Source: Magnetococcales bacterium
Lineage (GTDB): Bacteria; Pseudomonadota; Magnetococcia; Magnetococcales; JADGAQ01
Reading direction: 5' to 3'
Length of the DNA stretch: 33,753 nucleotides
NCBI GenBank assembly: GCA_015231925.1
Contig: JADGAQ010000021.1
Coordinates: 1-33,753 of the forward strand
Positions 17,290-23,732 of this stretch are shown here, one piece after another (within the stretch, counting starts at the first letter, position 1; every line of letters begins with the position of its first letter). A program made the position numbers and the translations under genes. The notes below the pieces were generated by a model. It made no database searches. It saw nothing but the letters and a program-made list of their open reading frames with translations, and was not told the origin of the DNA.

Positions 17290-17311
17290 GAGGGAGTTGC
17301 AAAACTCCCTC
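17290..17311. terminator. Perfect hairpin with GCAA tetraloop after the cyclase gene
   Basis: GAGGGAGTT / AACTCCCTC form a perfect nine-base-pair stem closed by GCAA, a GNRA tetraloop. It lies 21 bases beyond the cyclase-FHA stop. There is no immediate T-run, so intrinsic termination is doubtful; mRNA 3'-end protection is equally possible. Confidence 0.45.
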
Positions 17312-17340
17312 AGCCAAGTTGGGGGATATTTTAATTCTTT

Positions 17341-17510
17341 AGACTTTTAATATGTTATCTTTTAAGTATCAAAAAAAGGAAATGTTCTATCTTTTGACTT
17401 TGTCCTTAAGCGGCTTTCCCCTGGGAGAGGGGTGCTGAACAGATACGAAAAGTCAAAAGACGGAACATTTCCTTTTTTTGATACTTAAAAGACAACACAT
17501 TGAAAGTCAA
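17341..17510. repeat. Large palindromic element (family A), copy 3
   Basis: This is the best-preserved copy. The left arm (17341-17401) and right arm (17448-17508) are about 61 bases each. They are nearly exact reverse complements, with transitions as most differences. Each arm begins and ends with GACTTT or its complement. The roughly 46-base centre contains its own small CCCCT / AGGGG hairpin. It lies between two convergent genes, ending ten bases from the stop of the minus-strand GGDEF gene. Confidence 0.88.
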
Positions 17511-17519
17511 AAGATTTAA

Positions 17520-19424
17520 TCAGGCTTCGCCCTCTTCCCCCTCGTCGCCGCCACCCCTGGAATAGGCGATCACCCGGTTGCGTCCCCCTTCCTTGGCCTG
17601 ATAAAGGGCACTGTCGGCGTGCTTGGCCACTTCCCAGATGCTCTCGCCATTCTGGGGAAAACGGGCCAGCCCGATGGAGAGGGTCTTGCGCAATACCCCT
17701 CCCGAGATGGGAATCTTCAGTTTTTCCACCGCCAGACGGATCTTCTCAGCCATGCGCGGTCCGAAGAAGCCCTCCGTCTCCTGCAGAATGACCATGAACT
17801 CCTCACCACCGTAACGAATGACCAGATCCGAAGAGCGAATCTGATCGGCAATGGCCTTGGACACGGTTTTGAGAACGATGTCGCCCGCTTCGTGGCCAAA
17901 GGTGTCGTTGACCTGTTTGAAATGGTCGATATCCAGCATCAGAATGGTCAGTTGCGAACGGTTGCGCTTGGTGCTGGCCACCAGGGTATCGACGTACTCC
18001 TCCAGGAAGCGTCGGTTGTGCAGACCGGTCATGGGATCCCGCAAGGCCGATTCCCGCAGGGTGTCCATGAGACGGCGGGCTTCGACCACCGAGGCGGACT
18101 CCCTCAGATAGACCTGAACGAAGGGCAGCATGCGTTGCATCAGACTGGCATGAGAGGCCTCGATGAGAAGCTGCACCACGTTGCCCACCGCGCCGGAGTG
18201 GATGACGGGGATGCAAATATGCACCAGATTGAGATCGAGCGGGTTGCGGAACTGGTTGCAGAGATGCGGATGTCCCGTGGAATCGATCATGTGCCCGGTA
18301 CGCTGCGCCCGACACAAATCGGCCTGGAAGAGAATCTCCGGCTGGCACCAGCCACAGGGGGCATCCATCTGCCCGTCCACGACCATGGCCTTCATATGGT
18401 TGTGGGAGGCGGCCACTTCGTAAAGGGTGAACCGCTTGATGCCGAACTGATCGGTGAGGATGCGGGAGAGGCGGGAGTAAACCTCCAGCTTGTTGTGATC
18501 CTCCTCGATGGATTGTTTGAACTGGGAAACCTCGACCAGAATATCGACGATGTCCGTGGTGACGGAGAGCAGATTGGTATTTCCCTCCACCTTGTATTGC
18601 ATCAGCTTGGCAACGTCTTGGGAAATGGTGCCGAGACTCTTCTGTAAATGCCCCATCAGGGTGTTGAGATCCTGGGCAATCTGCCCCACCTCGTCGTGAC
18701 CGCTGTATTCGATGCGTCCGGAGAAGTCCCCGTCGCGCGCCCTGGCCACAACACCCTGCACCCCCTGGGCGGTGGTGACCACGGCGTGGATCTGGCTGCG
18801 AAAGAGCCAGGTGAAGAAGATGGCGAAAAAGGCCACGACCCCCGTCATGGCCAGCATGGTCAACAAGGCCTTGGATTGAATCTGGGCCAGGGAAAGCTTG
18901 ATGGTGATGGCGCCCAACACCGTGCGGTTGGCCACCTGATGGCAGGCCAGACAATTGGGCGTGCCCCGGTTGGAGGCGACGAAGGGAACCGTGCCCCGGA
19001 ACACCGGCGCATCGAACTCATTGGAAAGGGAGAAGGAGGCCTCTCCGGAAAAAAGCACCTCCTGCTCGACATCGTCGATCTTCTGTTCGGCATCCAGACC
19101 CGGACCGAACTGGCGAATGACCTCGGGACCCCGCACCACCCGTGCCTGCAGCAGGCCTTCCACTTCCGCGAGGCGGATGAGAAAGTTTTCCCGATTCTGA
19201 ATGACGCCGTTGATCATGGATTCGGTCAGACTGACCCGTACCACCTCCGCCAGGGAACGGACCTGCTCCTGGGCGGTGGCGATGGAAAACTGGCGGAAGG
19301 AGAAGAGGCTGACGGAGATCAACACCACCATCAAGGCCCCGGAGAGGCCCAGAATCAGCAGAGTTGTCTTGGTCTTGAGGCCGATGTGTTTCAGTTTGGC
19401 AAGCAGGAAACGGGTTTCCGACAC
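17520..19424 (-). CDS. Diguanylate cyclase with periplasmic heme-c (CxxCH) sensor, HAMP, Cys-rich GAF-like and GGDEF domains
   Basis: 634 residues from a GTG at 19424 (GAGG upstream); a further GTG at 19475 would add 17 residues. Two membrane helices (about 19-43 and 186-208) flank a periplasmic domain ending in NCLACHQVANRTVLG. That is a CxxCH motif (C158, C161, H162) expected to bind heme c covalently, as in other sensors of the type with 'TVLGA' after the motif. A HAMP linker (209-261) follows. A cytoplasmic GAF-like region has four cysteines (C357, C360, C371, C389). The C-terminal GGDEF domain has GGEEF at 539-543 and an RSSD inhibitory site at 530-533. It should make c-di-GMP in response to redox, gas or ligand. 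The acidic Gly/Glu-rich tail is unusual. Confidence 0.93.
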   Translation of the reverse strand: MSETRFLLAKLKHIGLKTKTTLLILGLSGALMVVLISVSLFSFRQFSIATAQEQVRSLAEVVRVSLTESMINGVIQNRENFLIRLAEVEGLLQARVVRGPEVIRQFGPGLDAEQKIDDVEQEVLFSGEASFSLSNEFDAPVFRGTVPFVASNRGTPNCLACHQVANRTVLGAITIKLSLAQIQSKALLTMLAMTGVVAFFAIFFTWLFRSQIHAVVTTAQGVQGVVARARDGDFSGRIEYSGHDEVGQIAQDLNTLMGHLQKSLGTISQDVAKLMQYKVEGNTNLLSVTTDIVDILVEVSQFKQSIEEDHNKLEVYSRLSRILTDQFGIKRFTLYEVAASHNHMKAMVVDGQMDAPCGWCQPEILFQADLCRAQRTGHMIDSTGHPHLCNQFRNPLDLNLVHICIPVIHSGAVGNVVQLLIEASHASLMQRMLPFVQVYLRESASVVEARRLMDTLRESALRDPMTGLHNRRFLEEYVDTLVASTKRNRSQLTILMLDIDHFKQVNDTFGHEAGDIVLKTVSKAIADQIRSSDLVIRYGGEEFMVILQETEGFFGPRMAEKIRLAVEKLKIPISGGVLRKTLSIGLARFPQNGESIWEVAKHADSALYQAKEGGRNRVIAYSRGGGDEGEEGEA

Positions 19425-19514
19425 GAGCAGTGCCTCGCGAGGCAGAAGGGTTATCCATCGGGACTGGTGTAACACGGTGCGTCGCGAAAATCAAACGGCA
19501 AACCCATGTTTCAA

Positions 19515-20345
19515 TCAGGGATTTGTCCACAGTTGCAGCATACGTTCGGCCTCCATGGCATGCAGACGTTCGACCAACTGGCCGTCGACGACGCAGATCT
19601 CTCCACCGTTTTCGCGAGCATTCCGCCATGATGAGAGTATCCTCCTCGCCTTTTCAAGGAATTCTTCGGGGGGGCGGAAGGTTTGATTGGCGGGTTCGAT
19701 CTGGGAAGGGTGAATGAGGGTTTTGCCATCGAACCCCAGCTCCACTCCTTCCTGACACTCCCGAAGAAAACCTACTGCATCGTCGAGGTAAAGCCAAACG
19801 CCATCGAGAATGCGACGCTCTTCCGCCCTGGCGGCCAGAATGGTTTGTTGCAGGGCCAGGCGCAGCCCGTCGCGGTTTTTGTTCGAGGGCAGATGCAAGT
19901 CGCGACGCAGATCGGAGGTGCCCATGACCAGACAGCTCACTCCGGGATGAGCGGCGATTTCGTGGGCGCGGAGAACCCCTTTGGGGGACTCGATCATGGG
20001 CCAGAGGGGCAGGGAGGGGTCGATGGCGGCGGAAAGACGCTCCAGTTCGGCGGCCGATTCGACTTTGGGAATGACCAGGGCATCGGGTCCGCCGGGGAGA
20101 ACGGCCTCCAGATCCGCCTGCCAGAGGGCGGAGCGCAGGTCATTGATGCGCACCATCCATTGCTGGGAAGTCTTGCGGGGCGATTGCAGAAGATGGTGAA
20201 TCTGCTGGCGACCCAGCGGTTTGGCCTCGGGGGCGACGGCATCCTCCAGATCCAGAATGAGGGCGTCGGCGGGCAGACGTTGCGCCTTGTCCAGCAGCTT
20301 CGCGTTGGAGCCGGGTACGTACAGAACGGAACGGATGGGGCGCAT
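19515..20345 (-). CDS. CitE-like HpcH/HpaI aldolase / citrate lyase family protein
   Basis: 276 residues with a TIM-barrel CitE-type signature. RSVLYVPGSNAKLLDKA is near the start, ADALILDLEDAVAPEAK supplies the metal/substrate region, and VIPKVESAAEL, PMIESPKGVLRA and VMGTSDLRRDLHL follow. GFDGKTLIHPSQIEPAN is the family's C-terminal hallmark. These enzymes cleave or form C-C bonds of acyl-CoA thioesters such as citryl-, malyl- or citramalyl-CoA. The ATG at 20345 follows CAGGAG; the longer reading upstream lacks similarity. It stands alone, with no citrate lyase alpha or gamma subunit, so it is likely a free-standing CoA-lyase (malyl-CoA or citramalyl-CoA type). The substrate is not determined. 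Confidence 0.86.
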   Translation of the reverse strand: MRPIRSVLYVPGSNAKLLDKAQRLPADALILDLEDAVAPEAKPLGRQQIHHLLQSPRKTSQQWMVRINDLRSALWQADLEAVLPGGPDALVIPKVESAAELERLSAAIDPSLPLWPMIESPKGVLRAHEIAAHPGVSCLVMGTSDLRRDLHLPSNKNRDGLRLALQQTILAARAEERRILDGVWLYLDDAVGFLRECQEGVELGFDGKTLIHPSQIEPANQTFRPPEEFLEKARRILSSWRNARENGGEICVVDGQLVERLHAMEAERMLQLWTNP

Positions 20346-20431
20346 GTCAAACTCCTGCAGGTGGCTTGACCACGGGAGGCGGCTGGTCAAAGATGAAGGT
20401 GCATCCCATTGACTCATTCAGGGAGGAAATT

Positions 20432-21439
20432 ATGCCACGCCAGAGATCGTCGGGGAAGTTGACTTTGCATCAACAGGCGCGCATTGCCGGGGCGAGGCAG
20501 GAGCGGACCGCGCGACGTCGCGGCGCGGTTGTGGTGGAAGAAGAGGGGAATTGGGGCGCCGAGGAGGATGGGCTGGTGGTGGCCCATTACGGGTACAACG
20601 TGGCGGTCAAAGGCGCCGACGGGGTGGAATGCCGCGCCGCCGTGCGCGAGACCCTCTCCGAGGATCCGGTTTGTGGCGATAAGGTGCGCTGGCGTCGCAA
20701 CGAGCGGGGTGAGGGCATCATCGAAGCCCTGGAGCCCCGCCACGGGGTTCTGGTGCGCCCGACCTTCCGGGGGGCGCGTCAGGTATTGGCCGCCAACGTG
20801 GACCAGATGGTGATCACCGTGGCCGCCTACCATCCCAATACCGGATTGATCGACCGCTATCTGGTGGCGGCGGAAGTGGCGGGTATCGTGCCGATCATCG
20901 TGGTCAACAAGATGGATCTGGTGGAGGCGGAAGAGGATCTGAACTTCTTCCTGGCCCCCTATCCGGAGATGGGCTACCTGGTGATCAAGGTCTCCGCCGT
21001 GGCGGGCAAGGGATTGAAGTCCCTTGGGAAATGCCTGCAGGATCGGGTTTCGGTGGTGGTGGGTCATTCGGGGGTGGGTAAATCCTCCCTGATCGCCCGG
21101 TGGGTGCCGGACGAAACCCTCTCCGTCCGAACGGTGAATCGTACCACCGGAAAAGGTCGGCACACCACCGCGGTGGCGCGGCTCTACCCCTTGGAAGGGG
21201 GCGGGGCGCTCATCGACTCGCCGGGCATTCGCGCCTTCGGGTTGTCGGGAGTGGCCGCGGCGGATATTCCCCGCTATTTCCGGGACATCGCCCCCTATCT
21301 GGACCAGTGCCGCTTCAGCGACTGCCGCCATCGGGAGGAGCCAGGCTGCCAGGTGAAAAAGGCGGTCAAGAAGGGCAAGATCGATGCGTTGCGGTTGGAA
21401 AGCCTGCATCGCATGGTGGACAGCCTGGACGAGGTGTAG
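20432..21439 (+). CDS. rsgA: Ribosome small-subunit GTPase RsgA (YjeQ)
   Basis: 335 residues. RsgA is a circularly permuted GTPase that checks late 30S ribosomal subunit maturation. The N-terminal basic stretch and OB-fold (about 32-110) bind rRNA. The G motifs come in permuted order: G4 NKMD (159-162), G1 GHSGVGKSS (211-219), then G3 DSPG (262-265). The C-terminal zinc finger uses C293, C298, H300 and C306. The ATG at 20432 follows an excellent AGGGAGGA site; longer upstream reading is not supported. It is divergent from the CitE-like gene. Part of its 3' end recurs in damaged form at about 22447-22522. Confidence 0.96.
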   Translation: MPRQRSSGKLTLHQQARIAGARQERTARRRGAVVVEEEGNWGAEEDGLVVAHYGYNVAVKGADGVECRAAVRETLSEDPVCGDKVRWRRNERGEGIIEALEPRHGVLVRPTFRGARQVLAANVDQMVITVAAYHPNTGLIDRYLVAAEVAGIVPIIVVNKMDLVEAEEDLNFFLAPYPEMGYLVIKVSAVAGKGLKSLGKCLQDRVSVVVGHSGVGKSSLIARWVPDETLSVRTVNRTTGKGRHTTAVARLYPLEGGGALIDSPGIRAFGLSGVAAADIPRYFRDIAPYLDQCRFSDCRHREEPGCQVKKAVKKGKIDALRLESLHRMVDSLDEV

Positions 21440-21534
21440 CGGGTTTGCGGTAAGTTGTCTTCCGATTGCAGTTAATATGAGTATCCTGTAGGATGAACGA
21501 GATAGGGGTGGCTCCGCTCTCGGGAGGGAAGAAG

Positions 21535-22242
21535 ATGTCCGAATCCGTGACTTTCGATGATGTGTGGAAAATGTTCCAGGAGATGGTGCGCGAGAATCGC
21601 GAGCGCAGTGCCGAGTGGGAGCGGCAGACCCAGGAGACGAGCCGGAAGAACCAGGAGACGGACGATAAAATGGAGGAGACGGCGCACCAGATGAAAGAGA
21701 CGGAGCGTCAGATGAAAGAGACGGACCGTCAGATGAAAGAGACGGAGCGTCAGATGAAAGAGACGGACCGCAAAATGGAGGAGACGGATCGCAAGCTCAA
21801 GGAAAACACTCGTGTGGGGGACAACCTGACGGGAAAGTGGGGTTGGTTTCTGGAGTGGCTGGTAGCTCCCGCCTGCGAGCGGGTTTTCGCCGAGCGGGGT
21901 GTTCCGGTGCATGAGGTACACCAGCGGGTGCGCAAGCGCACCACGGATGGCCGGACTTTGGAAGTGGATATCCTGGTGGTCAACGAGAATACCGTGGTTC
22001 TGGTGGAGGTCAAGAGTTCCCTGGGGGTGCCCGACGTGAGGCGCCACCTGAAGCGTTTGGCCCGGTTCAAGGAGTTTTTTCCCCGTTATGGCGATTGCCG
22101 GGTCATGGGAGCGGTAATCGGCATCGATACGGAGGAACGTGCCGAAGAGTTCGCCCGCAACGAGGGTCTGTTTGTCCTGACCCACTCGGGGGAAGATATA
22201 CGGATCGCCAATCCGGCGGGCTTCGTGCCACGGGTGTGGTGA
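21535..22242 (+). CDS. Coiled-coil PD-(D/E)XK-like protein (DUF3782-type)
   Basis: 235 residues. The first third is a long coiled coil made of seven perfect seven-residue repeats (pattern ETxRxMK). The C-terminal part has a PD-(D/E)XK nuclease-like core: TLEVDILVVNENTVVLVEVKSSLG places D145, E158 and K160 in the D...ExK arrangement. Then GVPDVRRHLKRLARFKEFFP and MGAVIGIDTEERAEEFARNEG follow. This is the architecture of DUF3782-type proteins, often of unknown function in bacteria. Whether it cuts DNA is not shown. The ATG at 21535 follows GGGAGGG; an ATG 42 bases upstream is also in frame. It lies 95 bases after rsgA and before an AAA ATPase, in an interval with signs of insertion. Confidence 0.8.
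   Translation: MSESVTFDDVWKMFQEMVRENRERSAEWERQTQETSRKNQETDDKMEETAHQMKETERQMKETDRQMKETERQMKETDRKMEETDRKLKENTRVGDNLTGKWGWFLEWLVAPACERVFAERGVPVHEVHQRVRKRTTDGRTLEVDILVVNENTVVLVEVKSSLGVPDVRRHLKRLARFKEFFPRYGDCRVMGAVIGIDTEERAEEFARNEGLFVLTHSGEDIRIANPAGFVPRVW
21652..21798 (+). repeat. In-frame 21-bp minisatellite (seven units) encoding coiled-coil heptads
   Basis: Seven consecutive 21-base units (147 bases) in the coiled-coil gene encode QETDDKM, EETAHQM, KETERQM, KETDRQM, KETERQM, KETDRKM and EETDRKL. The centre units alternate in a regular two-unit pattern (ER/DR), which suggests past duplication of pairs. Unit loss or gain would keep the frame and change coiled-coil length by one heptad. Confidence 0.92.
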
Positions 22243-22299
22243 GTGTTACCAGTGAGGGCGTTGCAATACACCCGCCGCCAAGCGGAAATGCTGTAATTT

Positions 22300-22380
22300 C
22301 TTGAACTTTTTATATGTTATCTTCCGAGCAGTAGGAAATTTTATATCATCTTGCTTTCTGTTTTTGCATTTTTATTGAAC
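22300..22380. repeat. Decayed family A palindromic element
   Basis: GAACTTTTTATATGTTATCTT near 22303-22323 matches the outer part of the left arm of copy 3. AGGAAATTTTATATCATCTT (22332-22351) resembles its inner part. The middle (TTTAAGTATCAAAAA) has been replaced. TTTTTATTGAAC near 22369-22380 resembles an outer right arm end. The match is partial and by eye only. Confidence 0.5.
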
Positions 22381-22446
22381 ATCCAGAACCTGTGTATCGC
22401 TGTATGGCTATTGTATCGTGCTGTTTATCATAAACACAAAACATCG

Positions 22447-22522
22447 CCCCGTTTCATCTGCTGTAGTAATCGGAAGGCGCCCGTCTGCCAGGTGAAAAGG
22501 CGGGCCAGTAAGGCAGGATCGA
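22447..22522 (+). pseudogene. Degenerate fragment of an rsgA 3' end
   Basis: Aligned without gaps to rsgA bases 21310-21385 except one lost A in a poly-A run and one further one-base gap, about three quarters of positions agree. Shared stretches include TGCCAGGTGAAAA-GGCGG and AGGATCGA/AAGATCGA. In the same frame it reads PRFICCSNRKAPVCQVK against CRFSDCRHREEPGCQVK of the RsgA zinc-finger region. After the poly-A it shifts frame. It is a remnant, not a gene. Confidence 0.6.
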
Positions 22523-22586
22523 GCCCCGGCGGACGGAGAGCCGGCTTGGTGGCTGGTTTGGAATCCTGACAAGGAGAGGGAGGGAA

Positions 22587-23717
22587 ATGCCACAGTTATC
22601 GAAAATAAACATCCGGGGATTCCGTCGGCTGCGCGATGTCTCTATCGACATGCGTTCTTTGATGGTCATGATTGGCGGCAACGGTGTGGGCAAGACCTCG
22701 ATGTTGGATGCCTTGTCACTGCTTTCGGCATCGGCATCCGGGACCATGAACAAAACCTTGAGTGATCTGGGCGGAATTGCCGATGTCGCTACCTCGGGCT
22801 ACCCCGAGGGCATTGGCTTCGAAGCGGCCATGGATATTCCGGGACAGTGTCCGCTGGAATATCGCCTGCATTTGGAGGTAAAGGGCTATACCTACCAGAT
22901 TGCTGAAGAAGGGCTTGTTCAGGAAAGAGGCAGAAAAGAACCCTTTAAATATCTTGAAGCCTTTAGAGACAATATTTGTTATTTTCCAGCGAACAATGAG
23001 AAGCTTGTAAGGCCGGATTGGAAATATAATAATCTTGAGTCGGCGCTTTCGCAAATCCCTAAAATGTTCAGGGAGCCGGAAGCGTTTCGAAACGTACTGG
23101 GTTCCGCTACCAAGTACCATGTTCTCGATGTGGCAAAAAATTCCCCCATCCGGCTGCCGCAACAGATGCGACCGTCCGGACTTCCCGGCTCCAATGGCGA
23201 GGAACTGATTTCTTTTCTGTATACCCTGAAAGAGACCGACCCGGACCGATATGAGCAGATCGAAGATACCTTGCGAGCCGCTTTCCCCCGGTTTGAGATG
23301 CTGAAATTTCCTCCGGCCGCAGCGGGCATGCTCTCCTTGACCTGGAAGGAGACCTCTTTCAGAAATCCGGTTTATATACACCAACTTTCGGAAGGCACTC
23401 TTCGTTTTCTCTGGTTGATCTCCTTGTTGCAAAGCCCCGTTCTGCCAACCATCACCCTCATCGATGAACCCGAAGTCAGCCTGCATCCCGAATTGTTGAG
23501 CCTTTTGGCGGATCTCTTGCGGGAAGCATCCAAAAGGACCCAGATAGTTGTTGCCACTCATTCCGATCGTCTTATTCGTTTTCTGAAACCGGAGGAGGTC
23601 CTGGTTCTGGATGGCGACGAAGAAGGTCATACTCAGGTGACCTGGGGAGATGCCCTGGACCTGAAGGAGTGGCTCCAGGATGTCATGACGCCTCGGAGTG
23701 GGATCCTTGACCATTAA
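22587..23717 (+). CDS. AAA-family ATPase (AAA_21/RecF-OLD-like)
   Basis: 376 residues. Walker A GGNGVGKT (30-37) follows an N-terminal INIRGFRRLRDVSIDM strand. An ABC-like signature is at LSEGTLRF (267-274), Walker B at TLIDEPE (D293, E294) with VSLHPE, and an ATHSDRLI switch histidine at 325. These match AAA_21 ATPases of the SMC/RecF-OLD group that accompany nucleases or toxin-like effectors in defence and repair systems. No TOPRIM domain is present, so it is not a full OLD nuclease. The middle (bases about 22880-23150) is noticeably AT-richer than neighbours, suggesting transfer. A PD-(D/E)XK-like gene lies 344 bases upstream on the same strand. No own partner gene follows; pepF starts 15 bases on. 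Function unknown. Confidence 0.85.
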   Translation: MPQLSKINIRGFRRLRDVSIDMRSLMVMIGGNGVGKTSMLDALSLLSASASGTMNKTLSDLGGIADVATSGYPEGIGFEAAMDIPGQCPLEYRLHLEVKGYTYQIAEEGLVQERGRKEPFKYLEAFRDNICYFPANNEKLVRPDWKYNNLESALSQIPKMFREPEAFRNVLGSATKYHVLDVAKNSPIRLPQQMRPSGLPGSNGEELISFLYTLKETDPDRYEQIEDTLRAAFPRFEMLKFPPAAAGMLSLTWKETSFRNPVYIHQLSEGTLRFLWLISLLQSPVLPTITLIDEPEVSLHPELLSLLADLLREASKRTQIVVATHSDRLIRFLKPEEVLVLDGDEEGHTQVTWGDALDLKEWLQDVMTPRSGILDH

Positions 23718-23732
23718 TCGCACGGAATGACC

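Larger units (their letters stand above)
22243..22586. other. Gene-free interval with decayed palindrome and rsgA-like remnant
   Basis: 344 AT-richer bases between the coiled-coil gene and the ATPase gene. It holds a damaged family A palindrome (22300-22380) and a degenerate rsgA 3' fragment (22447-22522). A strong purine-rich ribosome-binding site (AAGGAGAGGGAGGG) lies at the right end, just before the ATPase start. No open frame of its own is convincing. Confidence 0.7.

Noticed and set aside
21100-21453. Alternative frame within rsgA and other overlapping short frames
   Set aside because: Overlaps a gene with complete GTPase motifs; no independent start signal.
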